Shown here in pieces: positions 19,043-27,632 of a stretch of DNA of 64,000 bases. Position numbers and translations under genes: made by a program. This stretch comes from Solidesulfovibrio carbinoliphilus subsp. oakridgensis. Its GTDB lineage: Bacteria; Desulfobacterota; Desulfovibrionia; Desulfovibrionales; Desulfovibrionaceae. A model generated the notes under the pieces. The model was not told the DNA's origin, ran no database searches, and saw only the letters and a list, made by a program, of their open reading frames with translations. The stretch spans positions 186,001-250,000 of the forward strand of contig NZ_CM001368.1 of NCBI RefSeq assembly GCF_000177215.2. The letters are read 5' to 3'. Within the stretch, counting starts at the first letter, position 1, and every line of letters starts with the position of its first letter.

Positions 19043-20529
19043 CGGGTGGTATCCGTCTCCGGGGTATGCGGTGCGGCGTCGTCGCCTTCCTTGGAAATAT
19101 CCTGGGGGTCTGCCGTTTCGACGTCCTGGGGGACGGCCGGCGCGGCGTCTTGTCCATCCGCCTCGGCGTCCTGTCCATCCGCCGCTTCGGCGCCTTGTCC
19201 ATCGGTCGCCTCGACGTCTTGCGCTTCCGATGCCTCGGCGTCTTGTGCTTCCGACGCCTCGGCGTCCTCGCCTTCCGCCGCCGCGTCCCGGGTGGCCACC
19301 ACGCCCATGAGCTTGAGGGCCGCGCGCAGGTCGTTGCGTTTGGACGGCGTCATGCCGCTTATGGCGTCGATGGCTTCGTCGGGCGCGTCGGCCAGCTGTT
19401 CCATGGACTCGAAGCCGGCGGAGATGATGTTGTCCACCGGAATCTCGGCCACGCTCGCCAACTGCTCCAGGAACTTCTTGGACGCGTTGACCTCGCGGAA
19501 GCGGGATTCGGTGAAAATGTCGATCTTCCAGCCAAGAAGCTTGGCCGCCAGCTTGACGTTTTGTCCCTTGCGGCCGATGGCCAGATTGAGCTGGTCGTCG
19601 GTGACCACCACCTCGAGGGCCTTGTCGTCCTCGTCCACGGAAATCCGGGTGACCCGGGCCGGGGACAGGGCGTTGGCGGCGTAGGTGGCGATTTCCGGAT
19701 TCCAGACCACGATGTCGATCCGCTCGCCGCGCAGTTCCTGCACGATGTTCTGGATGCGCGAACCCCGGATGCCGACGCAGGCGCCGACCGGATCCACGTC
19801 CCGGTCCTTGGAGATGACCGCCACCTTGGCCCGGGAGCCGGGATCGCGGGCCACGCCCACGATCTTGACCGTGCCGTCGGAGACTTCCGGCACCTCGCGG
19901 GCGAAAAGGGCCTTCATGTAGTCGGCGTGGGTGCGCGACACGATGATCTGGGGGCCGCGGCCGGAAGGCAGGACCTCGATGATATAGGCCTGGACCCGGT
20001 CGCCGCGCTTGTAGCGCTCGCGCGGGATCTGCTCTTCCTTGGGCAAAAGGGCCTCGGTGCGGCCGAGGTTGATGATCCAGCCCGACCGGTCGCGGCGCTG
20101 GATGATGCCGGAAATGATCTCGCCCTTCCTGTCCTTGTATTCCTCGTAGATGATCTCCTGCTCGGCGTCGCGCATGCGCTGGATGATCACCTGCTTGGCG
20201 GACTGGGCCGCGATGCGCCCGAGGTCCTCGACCGTGAGCTTGAAGCCCATCTCGTCTTCCAGGGCCACGTTGGGGTCGATGGCCCGGGCGTCGGCCAGGC
20301 AGATCTCGGCGGCCGGATCGGCCACGTCGTCGTCTTCCACCACGACTTTGAACTGGTAGACTTCGATCTCACCCTGCTCGTCGTTGTAGCTGACCTCGAC
20401 GTCGAGGTTTTCGCCGTATTTGCGGATCACGGACGAGCGGACGGCTTCCTCCAGGGTATCGACCAGCAGGTCACGGTCTATGCCCCGGTCCTTGCTGATC
20501 TGATCGATAGCTTTTTTCAGTTCCGTCAT
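19039..20529 (-). CDS. nusA: Transcription termination/antitermination factor NusA
   Basis: The protein is 496 aa. NusA binds RNA polymerase and nascent RNA to control pausing, termination and antitermination. It has an N-terminal domain (residues 1-125), an S1 domain ([24 protein letters not shown]), two KH domains ([19 protein letters not shown] and [20 protein letters not shown]) and one helix-hairpin-helix segment near 365-415. The last 75 residues form an acidic tail of Asp/Glu/Ala/Gln repeats such as DAEASEAQ. The ATG is preceded by GGAGGTAACC. It follows rimP by 17 bp. NusA proteins often autoregulate this operon. Confidence 0.97.
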   Translation of the reverse strand: MTELKKAIDQISKDRGIDRDLLVDTLEEAVRSSVIRKYGENLDVEVSYNDEQGEIEVYQFKVVVEDDDVADPAAEICLADARAIDPNVALEDEMGFKLTVEDLGRIAAQSAKQVIIQRMRDAEQEIIYEEYKDRKGEIISGIIQRRDRSGWIINLGRTEALLPKEEQIPRERYKRGDRVQAYIIEVLPSGRGPQIIVSRTHADYMKALFAREVPEVSDGTVKIVGVARDPGSRAKVAVISKDRDVDPVGACVGIRGSRIQNIVQELRGERIDIVVWNPEIATYAANALSPARVTRISVDEDDKALEVVVTDDQLNLAIGRKGQNVKLAAKLLGWKIDIFTESRFREVNASKKFLEQLASVAEIPVDNIISAGFESMEQLADAPDEAIDAISGMTPSKRNDLRAALKLMGVVATRDAAAEGEDAEASEAQDAEASEAQDVEATDGQGAEAADGQDAEADGQDAAPAVPQDVETADPQDISKEGDDAAPHTPETDTTR

Positions 20530-20546
20530 GGGGTTACCTCCGAGGC

Positions 20547-21092
20547 TCAGGACGACGCGTCGTCCCCGGCCCCTCCTTCGGAAATGGCGTCAAAGGCGTG
20601 GATGAGGCGGACTTTTTCCGCCTCTTCAAAATCAAACGAAAGCGGGAAGGCTTCGGGGGCCGCGTCGACCAGTATGGTGACGCGTTCGCCCTCGACCGCC
20701 GTCAGCACCCCCTTAAACCGCTTGCGGCCGTCGCGGGGCACGGTCAGCTTGGCCTCGATGACCTGGCCGACGTAGGCGGGAAGCTGGGCCGGCTCGAAAA
20801 AGCGCCGTCCGAGGCCCGGCGAGGAGACTTCCAGGACATAGGGATCGTGGAAGAGGTCTTCCATCTCCAGCAGCGTAGCCAGGTGCCGGCTGGCCCGGGC
20901 GCACTCGTCGATGGTCACGCCCCGGCGCTCGGGCGTACGCGGCGTATCCGCGGCCAAGTCGAGGTAAAGGCGCACCAACTGGCGATGGCCCGACGCAGCC
21001 AGTTCCACACCCCAGACCACAAGGCCCATGGAGGCGAGGAAGGGGGAGATGAGCTCCCGTATTTTATCCGGCACGACGTGTGTTCGGTGCAT
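20547..21092 (-). CDS. rimP: Ribosome maturation factor RimP
   Basis: The protein is 181 aa. RimP is needed for 30S maturation. It has the signatures GLVVWGVELAASGHRQLVRLYLD, TIDECARASRHLATLLEMED and YVLEVSSPGLGRRFF. The ATG at 21092 has AAAGGA at good spacing. The next ATG upstream (21110) would lie in the run of A/T that ends the terminator. It heads the nusA-infB operon, its normal position. Confidence 0.95.
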   Translation of the reverse strand: MHRTHVVPDKIRELISPFLASMGLVVWGVELAASGHRQLVRLYLDLAADTPRTPERRGVTIDECARASRHLATLLEMEDLFHDPYVLEVSSPGLGRRFFEPAQLPAYVGQVIEAKLTVPRDGRKRFKGVLTAVEGERVTILVDAAPEAFPLSFDFEEAEKVRLIHAFDAISEGGAGDDASS

Positions 21093-21108
21093 GGCGTCCT
21101 TTGTCAGC

Positions 21109-21139
21109 AAAAAAAAAGTGGACCGATCGTCAGGCCCAC
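21109..21139 (-). terminator. Intrinsic terminator in the rimP-nusA leader (possible attenuator)
   Basis: On the minus strand GTGGGCC pairs with GGTCCAC (7 bp, one G-U, 8-base loop) and is followed by nine T. It lies 38 nt after the tRNA-Gly 3' end and 16 nt before the rimP start codon. A second hairpin (CAACC/GGTTG, 21151-21164) precedes it. There is no room for a promoter between terminator and rimP. Confidence 0.8.
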
Positions 21140-21177
21140 CTTGTCACGACAACCGTTCGGTTGGGAGACTCAGGTTT

Positions 21178-21253
21178 TGGAGCGGGCGACGAGGATCGAA
21201 CTCGCGACACCAAGCTTGGGAAGCTTGTACTCTACCAGCTGAGCTACGCCCGC
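21178..21253 (-). tRNA. tRNA-Gly (anticodon CCC)
   Basis: The sequence is 76 nt including an encoded CCA. The acceptor stem is GCGGGCG with CGCCCGC, the anticodon stem CAAGC/GCTTG with loop TTCCCAA, and the T arm GCGAG-TTCGATC-CTCGT. It reads GGG codons. It lies just upstream of rimP-nusA-infB, the place where enteric bacteria carry an initiator tRNA gene. Confidence 0.96.
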
Positions 21254-21264
21254 TCGAATGGAAG

Positions 21265-21292
21265 GAAATACCACTTCACCCGCATTTGTCAA
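21265..21292 (-). promoter_or_regulatory. Sigma-70-type promoter of the tRNA-Gly / rimP-nusA unit
   Basis: On the minus strand TTGACA (21287-21292) and TATTTC (21265-21270) are 16 bp apart. The -10 box lies 11 bp before the mature tRNA 5' end, typical of tRNA promoters. Confidence 0.7.
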
Positions 21293-21458
21293 GACAAGTT
21301 GGGCGGGCTGAGGAAAAAACCAAGCCCGGGCCAGGGCGGCTCCCGACGCTTCCGGCTGTGGCGGGGATTGGGAGTAGATCCCTGTTTCGCCGGATTGTCA
21401 AACACGCCGTGCGCCGGCCGGGGCGGCCACGGCCCTGTCCCCGGCCGCCGCCTCCCCC

Positions 21459-21474
21459 TGGCCCGCATGTTGCA
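21459..21474 (+). promoter_or_regulatory. Sigma-54 (-24/-12) promoter of the flagellar operon
   Basis: TGGCCCGCATGTTGCA matches the consensus TGGCACG-N4-TTGCA with one change. The GG and GC elements are at the exact spacing. It lies 28 bp before the flgF ATG, with the GAGGAGG ribosome site in between. Confidence 0.82.
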
Positions 21475-21502
21475 AAGCCCGGGCCGAGGAGGACTGCGTC
21501 CC

Positions 21503-22285
21503 ATGGAAATGAGCATGTACAGCGCCCTGTTCGGGGCCTTGTCCACGGAAACGCGCCTGAATTTGTCCGCCAATAATTTGGCGAACATCAACACCACCGG
21601 CTACAAGCGCGACCGGGTGGCCTTCGAGGACACCTTCAAGCGCTACGCCCACGACTACCATGTCGACCCGCGCGGCGACCTCCGCGAGAAGGAGATCTTT
21701 CCCCGGGCCGATTTGATCGCCAAGCCGCGCCTGGCCATGCAGACCATCGACTTCTCCCAGGGCGCGCTCCAGCTGACCGGCAATCCGCTCGACCTGGCCA
21801 TCCAGGGGCCGGGATTCTTCAAGGTCTCGAACGCCGGCGGCACCTACTACACCCGAAACGGCGCCTTCCACCGCTCCTCCCAGGGCATGCTCGTCACCGA
21901 CCAGGACTACCCGGTCCTCGGCAACGGCGGCCCCATCCAGATCCCGGACGGGCGGAGCTTTTCGGTCGACGCCACGGGCGCGGTCTACGTCGACGGCGGC
22001 CAGGTGGCGCAAATCGACGTGGTCAATGTGCAAAACCCCGACGCCCTCCGGAAATACGGGGCCAACCTCTACACGGCCGCGGACGGTGCCACCGTCCAGG
22101 AAGGCCCGGCCGAGGGCGGCACCACCCAGGTGGCCCAGGGCTACCTGGAAAAACCCAATGTCGAGGTGGTGGAGGAGATGGTCACCATGATCGAAACCCA
22201 GCGGACCTTCGAGGCCTACCAGAAGGTCATGACCAACTCGAACGAGCTCGACACCAAGGCCATCCGCATGGGCACGGAAAAATAG
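21503..22285 (+). CDS. flgF: Flagellar basal-body rod protein FlgF
   Basis: The protein is 260 aa. It is the proximal/distal rod junction protein in the periplasm. The N-terminal rod signature is LSANNLANINTTGYKRDRVAF. The central domain has GNPLDLAIQGPGFFKV and TYYTRNGAFH. The C-terminal helix is YLEKPNVEVVEEMVTMIETQRTFEAYQKV. The ATG at 21503 is chosen from its GAGGAGG site. The frame is open upstream through the tRNA, which is not coding. It is first gene of the operon and 25 bp ahead of flgG. Confidence 0.93.
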   Translation: MEMSMYSALFGALSTETRLNLSANNLANINTTGYKRDRVAFEDTFKRYAHDYHVDPRGDLREKEIFPRADLIAKPRLAMQTIDFSQGALQLTGNPLDLAIQGPGFFKVSNAGGTYYTRNGAFHRSSQGMLVTDQDYPVLGNGGPIQIPDGRSFSVDATGAVYVDGGQVAQIDVVNVQNPDALRKYGANLYTAADGATVQEGPAEGGTTQVAQGYLEKPNVEVVEEMVTMIETQRTFEAYQKVMTNSNELDTKAIRMGTEK

Positions 22286-22310
22286 CAAGGCGTAAGGGAG
22301 GAAGAACATC

Positions 22311-23093
22311 ATGATGCGTTCCCTTTGGACGGCCACCACCGGCATGGTGGCCATGCAGATGCAGATAGACACCATGTCCAACAACCTGGCCAACGTGAAC
22401 ACGGTCGGCTTCAAGAAGAGCCGGGCCGAGTTCGAGGACCTGATGTACCAGACCCAGCAGGTGGCCGGCACCGAGACCGTGGGCGGCAACCGCCTGCCCA
22501 CGGGCCTGCAGGTCGGCCTTGGCGTCAAGCCGACGACGGTCCACAAGTTCTTCACCCAGGGCGACCTGCAAAACACCGGCAACCAGCTCGACATCGCCAT
22601 CCAGGGCGAGGGCTTTTTCAAGGTCGACGTCAACGGCCGCGACCTCTACACCCGGGCCGGCTCGTTCAAGCTCAACCAGGACGGCACCATCGTCACGGCC
22701 AACGGCTATCCGCTCCAGCCGGCCTTTTCCGTGCCGGCCGGCACCAAGTCCATCACCATCACGGAAAACGGCCACCTGTCCTGCCTCGACCAGAACGGGG
22801 CCGCGCAAGGGGAGACCGACATCCCGCTTTATACCTTCATCAACAGCCCCGGCCTGACCGCCGAGGGCAGAAACCTCTATTCCACCACCCAGGCCTCGGG
22901 CGACGCCCAGGAAGTGACCCCCGGCGACCAGAATGCCGGCACCCTGGCCCAGGGGTTTCTCGAGATGTCAAACGTGGAGCTCGTGGACGAAATGGTCGGG
23001 CTCATCGTCGGCCAACGGGCCTACGAGGCCAACTCCAAGGCCATCACCACGGCCGACGGCATGCTTCAGACCGCCGTCAACGTGAAGCGGTAA
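22311..23093 (+). CDS. flgG: Flagellar distal rod protein FlgG
   Basis: The protein is 260 aa, the usual length. It begins MMRSLWTATTGMVAMQMQID and has the rod signature MSNNLANVNTVGFKKSRAEFEDLMY. It then has GNQLDIAIQGEGFFKVDVNGRDLYTRAGSF and the C-terminal FLEMSNVELVDEMVGLIVGQRAYEANSKAI. FlgG builds the distal rod that runs through the P and L rings encoded downstream. The ribosome site is GGGAGGAAGAAC. Confidence 0.96.
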   Translation: MMRSLWTATTGMVAMQMQIDTMSNNLANVNTVGFKKSRAEFEDLMYQTQQVAGTETVGGNRLPTGLQVGLGVKPTTVHKFFTQGDLQNTGNQLDIAIQGEGFFKVDVNGRDLYTRAGSFKLNQDGTIVTANGYPLQPAFSVPAGTKSITITENGHLSCLDQNGAAQGETDIPLYTFINSPGLTAEGRNLYSTTQASGDAQEVTPGDQNAGTLAQGFLEMSNVELVDEMVGLIVGQRAYEANSKAITTADGMLQTAVNVKR

Positions 23094-23120
23094 CCGGACC
23101 CCGGGACCCAGGAGAACGCC

Positions 23121-24098
23121 ATGAAACGCCGCATGCTCCGCTCGGCGCTCGCCGCCGTCATGTGTCTGTCCGTGTTCCTGGCCGCCTGGCCGGCCGGGGC
23201 CGCCCTGTGGCGGCTCTCCGTCAGGGAGGCGGCCACGGCCGCGGGCGAACGGGTGCTCTTGTCCGAAATCGCCTCGCCCCAGGGCGAGTTCCCGGCCGAG
23301 GCCTGGGCCGCGCTCGGGGCCACGCCGCTGTGGTATTCCCCGGAGACCGTGGGCAAGCAGACGGTCATCGCCGCTTCCAAGGTCCTGGAGGGCCTGCGCT
23401 ACTACCTGCGCGACGCGCCCGTGGAATACGTCCTGCCAAACCAGCTGACCCTCATGCGCGGGGGCAGGGTGGTCCCGGGCGAGGAGCTTCGGGCCATGGC
23501 CGTCGAAACCTTGACGCCGAAGATCGCGGCCCTTGGACCCGAGGCCAGGCTGGTGTCGGTGTCCGTGCCGGACCACCTTTTTGTCGATGACCAGTCCACG
23601 GGCGTGACGGTCGAGGCCGGGGAGGCCGGCGCCGGAAAAATGCCGTTCAAGTTCGTGGTCGCCGGCTCCGGGGCAAGGATATTGCAACAGGTCCCGGCGG
23701 AAGCCGTGGTCGAATATTTCGCCCGCGTGCCCGTGGCCATCAAACCGATCATGCCCAAGGACGGAGCTGCCGTGGAACAGAGCGCCTACGTGTACGAACG
23801 CCGCAACATGGCCGGAATCAAGGGCCGGATTTTCGAGCCCGGCGACAGCCAGTGGCGGGCCAGGCGGGGGGTCGGCGCGGGCCAGGTCATCATGGCCGAC
23901 GAGATGGAGCCCATGCCGCTGGTCCTTCGGGGCGATCAGGTCAAGGTGGTCTACGAGGGCCGGTCCCTGCGCCTGACCCTCCTTGGCGAGGCCTTGAGCG
24001 ACGGGGCCCCGGGCGGCAGGATCACGGTCAAAAACCCCAAAAGCACCCGGGAAATCACCGGGATCGTCCGGGACAGGTCCACGGTGGTGGTGCAGTAG
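23121..24098 (+). CDS. flgA: P-ring assembly chaperone FlgA
   Basis: The protein is 325 aa. It has an N-terminal signal peptide (SVFLAAWPAGAALW) and is periplasmic. FlgA helps FlgI form the P ring. The C-terminal two-thirds has the SAF-type ChapFlgA region (RRGVGAGQVIMADEMEPMPLVLRGDQVKVVYEGRSLRLTLLGEAL). It is longer than enteric FlgA because of an N-terminal extension domain. It lies 27 bp after flgG, with an AGGAG ribosome site. Confidence 0.9.
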   Translation: MKRRMLRSALAAVMCLSVFLAAWPAGAALWRLSVREAATAAGERVLLSEIASPQGEFPAEAWAALGATPLWYSPETVGKQTVIAASKVLEGLRYYLRDAPVEYVLPNQLTLMRGGRVVPGEELRAMAVETLTPKIAALGPEARLVSVSVPDHLFVDDQSTGVTVEAGEAGAGKMPFKFVVAGSGARILQQVPAEAVVEYFARVPVAIKPIMPKDGAAVEQSAYVYERRNMAGIKGRIFEPGDSQWRARRGVGAGQVIMADEMEPMPLVLRGDQVKVVYEGRSLRLTLLGEALSDGAPGGRITVKNPKSTREITGIVRDRSTVVVQ

Positions 24099-24164
24099 CC
24101 GGATGGGGCCGGCCACAGGGATGTGTCCGGCATGAGCGCCCCGAGCCCAAAGGATGGAACCGAA

Positions 24165-24890
24165 ATGAAACGCAACACACTTTTTCTCCTGGTATTGGCC
24201 GGATGTTCCCTGGCTGCCTGCGCCCCGGCCTCGAAAAAGGCCGCGCCCATGCCGCAGGTCACGCCGACCGTGGCCAAGGCCCCGCCGCCGGCCGAAAATC
24301 CGGGCTCGGTCTTCAGCCAGAACCAGCCCACTTTTCTTTTCGACGACACCCGGGCCCGGCGCATTGGCGACATCCTGACCATCAACATCGTGGACACCTC
24401 CAAGTCCGACCTCAAGGCCGAGACCAAAAACGACAAGACCGCGAGCAACGTCCTTGGCGTCGGCAGCTACTTCGGCAACAAGGACCTGGCCGGCAACCTG
24501 TCCGGCCAGCTCGGCGGCCCCAATTTCGGCATGAAGGGCCTGGTCGGCTCCGATCCCATGGTCAGCACCAACACGGCCGAAAAGTTCCAGAGCAAGGGCG
24601 AGACCAAGCGCGAGTCGGCCGTGACCGCGGCCATCGGCTGCCGCATCGTCAACATCCTGCCCGGCGGCGTCATGCAGGTCGAAGGGGCCAGGCAGACGCG
24701 CGTCAACAACGAAAACCAGATCATCGTGGTCCGGGGACTCGTGCGGCCCATCGACGTCGGCCCGGACAACACCGTGCCCTCGACCCAGCTGGCCGACTGC
24801 CAGATCGAATACTACGGCGAGGGCGACCTGGCCGACCGCCAGAAGAGCGGCTGGCTGACCCGCATCCTCGACAACGTCTGGCCGTTTTAA
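24165..24890 (+). CDS. flgH: Flagellar L-ring protein FlgH
   Basis: The protein is 241 aa. It is an outer-membrane lipoprotein of the L ring, with signal [19 protein letters not shown] and lipobox Cys near residue 19. The family core is seen in [44 protein letters not shown]-type sequence ([20 protein letters not shown]) and [38 protein letters not shown] in successive blocks. The ATG at 24165 gives a clean lipoprotein signal; the ATG at 24123 would put 14 charged residues before it. Confidence 0.94.
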   Translation: MKRNTLFLLVLAGCSLAACAPASKKAAPMPQVTPTVAKAPPPAENPGSVFSQNQPTFLFDDTRARRIGDILTINIVDTSKSDLKAETKNDKTASNVLGVGSYFGNKDLAGNLSGQLGGPNFGMKGLVGSDPMVSTNTAEKFQSKGETKRESAVTAAIGCRIVNILPGGVMQVEGARQTRVNNENQIIVVRGLVRPIDVGPDNTVPSTQLADCQIEYYGEGDLADRQKSGWLTRILDNVWPF

Positions 24891-24909
24891 GGGATTTTCC
24901 AGGGAGCGT

Positions 24910-26076
24910 ATGGACATGCACCCACGTCACGCATGCGATGCCGGCCGCCAGGGCGTCCTGGCCAAGCCCGACCCGGCGGTCATTTTTCTGACGAGCCTGC
25001 TGGTTCTGGCGGCGATCCTTTTCTGCCTGGCCCGGCCGGCCCACGGCGCCCGCATCAAGGACATCGCGAGCGTCTCCGGCATGCGCAAAAACCAGCTCGT
25101 CGGCTACGGCCTGGTGGTCGGGCTTTCGGGCACGGGCGACCAGCGCGGCTCGGACTTCACGGTCCAGTCCATCTTCAACATGCTGGACAAGATGGGCGTG
25201 CGCGTGGACCGGGCGACGCTCAAGCCCAAAAACGTGGCTGCGGTCATGGTCACGGCCCAGATGCCGGTCTCGGCCAAGCCGGGCAGCCGCATCGACGTTA
25301 CGGTCTCCTCCCTTGGCGACTCCACGAGCCTGCTTGGCGGGGTCCTGCTCGTCACGCCGTTAAAGGGCGTTGACGGCAACATCTACGCCATCGCCCAGGG
25401 CTCGGTCCTGGTCGGCGGCGTGTCGGCCCAGGGGGCCGGGGCGTCGGTGTCCAAGAACATCACCACCGTCGGCATTCTGCCGGGCGGGGCCAATGTGGAG
25501 CGGGCCGTCGCCTTCTCGTTCAACGACCAGACCGACCTGACGCTTTCCCTGCGCAATCCCGATTTCTCCACCGCCACCCGGGTGGCCAAGCGGGTCAACG
25601 AGACCATGGGCGCGGCCATGGCCACGGCCGTGGACGCCGGCACCATCCGGCTGGCCGTGGCCCCGGAAAACCAGGGCAACCTGACCCCGCTCATGGCCGC
25701 CATCGAGAACATCGAGGTGACGCCCGACAGCCGGGCCCGGGTGGTGGTGGACGAGAAGACCGGCACCGTCGTCCTTGGCCAGAACGTCCAGATCTCGCCT
25801 GTGGCCGTCACCCACGGCAACCTCCAGATCCAGGTCCAGGAATCGGCCGACGTGTCCCAGCCCCTGCCGTTCTCGGGCGGCCAGACCGTGGTCACGCCCC
25901 AGACCAACATCGGGGTCAACGAGGAGAACAGAAAGCTCAAGATGATCGAGGGCGCGACGTTGCAGGAACTGGTCGAGGGCTTAAACGCCCTCGGCGCCAC
26001 GCCCCGGGACCTCATCAGCATCCTGCGGACCCTGGAATCGTCCGGGGCCCTGGCCGCCGACCTGGAGGTCAACTAG
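24910..26076 (+). CDS. flgI: Flagellar P-ring protein FlgI
   Basis: The protein is 388 aa. FlgI assembles into the periplasmic P ring around the rod. It has a long signal region ([23 protein letters not shown]) ending before [11 protein letters not shown]. Family blocks follow: [48 protein letters not shown] and [19 protein letters not shown]. An unusually polar 25-residue stretch precedes the hydrophobic core, so the true start may be an internal one. It is followed 2 bp later by flgJ. Confidence 0.95.
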   Translation: MDMHPRHACDAGRQGVLAKPDPAVIFLTSLLVLAAILFCLARPAHGARIKDIASVSGMRKNQLVGYGLVVGLSGTGDQRGSDFTVQSIFNMLDKMGVRVDRATLKPKNVAAVMVTAQMPVSAKPGSRIDVTVSSLGDSTSLLGGVLLVTPLKGVDGNIYAIAQGSVLVGGVSAQGAGASVSKNITTVGILPGGANVERAVAFSFNDQTDLTLSLRNPDFSTATRVAKRVNETMGAAMATAVDAGTIRLAVAPENQGNLTPLMAAIENIEVTPDSRARVVVDEKTGTVVLGQNVQISPVAVTHGNLQIQVQESADVSQPLPFSGGQTVVTPQTNIGVNEENRKLKMIEGATLQELVEGLNALGATPRDLISILRTLESSGALAADLEVN

Positions 26077-26078
26077 CC

Positions 26079-27119
26079 GTGAGCCTCCCGGACGGCATGG
26101 GCGATCTGGCCGCCACCGCGGCCATGCAGGACGACGTCGCGCAGAAGCTGCGCGTGGACGCCCTGCAAAAGAGCCTGGCCGGCGGCAAGACCAAGGAAGC
26201 CAAGCTGCGCGAGGCCTGCCAGGGTTTCGAATCGGTCTTCATTTCCCAGCTTTTCGCCAAGATGCGGGCCACCGTGCCCAAGGACGGCATCCTCCACGGC
26301 CAATACGAGGACCAGTACTATTCCATGTTCGACAAGGCCATGAGCGACAAGATGGCGGCCGACGGCGGCATCGGCCTGGCCGATATGATGTACCGGCAGC
26401 TGAAGGGCAAGGTCCTCGGCCAGGACGAGGGTGTGGCCGGAAAGGGCGACATCGTGCCGGCCAACCGGCTGGCGCCCGCCCACATCCCGGCCGGCCAGGC
26501 CGGCCATGCCGATCCCGCCCTGGCCGCGTCCGGTAAGGCCGGCGCCGCCGGCCTTTCCGAGGATGACGAGGATGACGACGGGGCGGCGGCCGCCGATCCG
26601 AGCCTGGCCACGGCCCTGGCCCGGCCCGGCGTCGATGCCCTGGCCGCCTCCCATGCCCCGGCGACCGCGACGCCCGTGGACCCGGCCGCGGCCCAGGCCC
26701 AGGCCGCCGTGCCCTTAAGCGCCCCGGTCACGGGGGACATCACCTCGGAGTACGGCTGGCGCAGCGATCCCTTCAAGGGCAAGCGGGCCTGGCACGCGGG
26801 CATGGACATCGCGGCCACCAGCGGCAGCCAGGTCTCGGCCTGCTGGGACGGCACGGTCGTTTTTGCCGGCACCAAGGGGGGCTACGGCAACGTGGTCGAG
26901 ATCGAGCATCCGGGAGGATGGAAGAGTGTTTACGGGCACTTGCGCGGTTATTCCGTCAAGGCCGGCGAGACCGTCGCGGCTGGCGGAAAAATTGCAGAGG
27001 TAGGCAGCACCGGGCGTTCCACCGGGCCGCATCTACACTTCGAGCTGCGCCGGGGCGGCGAGACGGTGGACCCGGAAACCCTGCTGGCCGGGTCGGGACT
27101 GCTTCAAGGTGTGATGTAA
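26079..27119 (+). CDS. flgJ: Rod-binding FlgJ domain fused to an M23 (LytM) peptidase
   Basis: The protein is 346 aa, starting with GTG. Residues about 35-115 are the FlgJ rod-binding/chaperone domain (CQGFESVFISQLFAKMRATVP, DKMAADGGIGLADMMYRQL). A flexible Ala-rich linker with an acidic patch follows. The C-terminal 110 residues are a M23 metallopeptidase with zinc ligands in WHAGMDIA (about H238 and D242) and HLHFEL (about H318, H320), plus YGHL. Enteric FlgJ instead carries a glucosaminidase. Here the wall opening for the rod would be made by peptide cross-link cleavage. The gene is 2 bp after flgI. Confidence 0.93.
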   Translation: MSLPDGMGDLAATAAMQDDVAQKLRVDALQKSLAGGKTKEAKLREACQGFESVFISQLFAKMRATVPKDGILHGQYEDQYYSMFDKAMSDKMAADGGIGLADMMYRQLKGKVLGQDEGVAGKGDIVPANRLAPAHIPAGQAGHADPALAASGKAGAAGLSEDDEDDDGAAAADPSLATALARPGVDALAASHAPATATPVDPAAAQAQAAVPLSAPVTGDITSEYGWRSDPFKGKRAWHAGMDIAATSGSQVSACWDGTVVFAGTKGGYGNVVEIEHPGGWKSVYGHLRGYSVKAGETVAAGGKIAEVGSTGRSTGPHLHFELRRGGETVDPETLLAGSGLLQGVM

Positions 27120-27155
27120 ACAGCCGTAATCGTTTGTGATGAAGGGGAAACGGCC

Positions 27156-27632
27156 ATGATCGTGAGAATTCTTTCCAATCTCCTGCGGCAGCAGCGGGCC
27201 GTGATGCTTCTGGAAGTCCTGCAAAAGGAAGAATTTTCCCACCTGACGGCCCGCAACCCCGGCGGCGTGGCCTCCATCGAATTTTCCATCCAGGAGCTGT
27301 TGCGCCAGCTGGCCACCGAGCGCCGCTCCCTGCACGCCCTGTACGCGGCCCTGGATCCGGCGGCGAAGCGCCTGGCCGACGTCATCGGCCGGTTTTCCCC
27401 GGAGCAGGCCGAACAGGCGGGCAAGCTCTTTGCCGGCATCGACGCCACCGAGCAGCGGTGCGCCAAGCAGGCCGGCCGCAACTACGCCATGGCCCTTGGT
27501 CTCTACGACGTGACCAAAAGCAGCCTGGACAACCTCCAGAATCTGCTCATTCCCAAAAAGACCGTCTACGGAGCCAAGGGCCGCATCGGCCGGGCCGCGC
27601 CCGGGGCCAGCCTTTTTAGCGGGAGGCTCTGA
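27156..27632 (+). CDS. flgN: FlgN-like flagellar chaperone
   Basis: The protein is 158 aa and mostly helical with no signal peptide. FlgN chaperones the hook-junction proteins FlgK and FlgL, whose genes follow at once. Its stop overlaps the flgK start. Helical segments such as LLEVLQKEEFSHLTARNPGGVASIEFSIQELLRQL are cut by short turns. The assignment rests on size, predicted helicity and position between flgJ and flgK, as in many flagellar clusters. Sequence identity of this family is low. Confidence 0.72.
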   Translation: MIVRILSNLLRQQRAVMLLEVLQKEEFSHLTARNPGGVASIEFSIQELLRQLATERRSLHALYAALDPAAKRLADVIGRFSPEQAEQAGKLFAGIDATEQRCAKQAGRNYAMALGLYDVTKSSLDNLQNLLIPKKTVYGAKGRIGRAAPGASLFSGRL

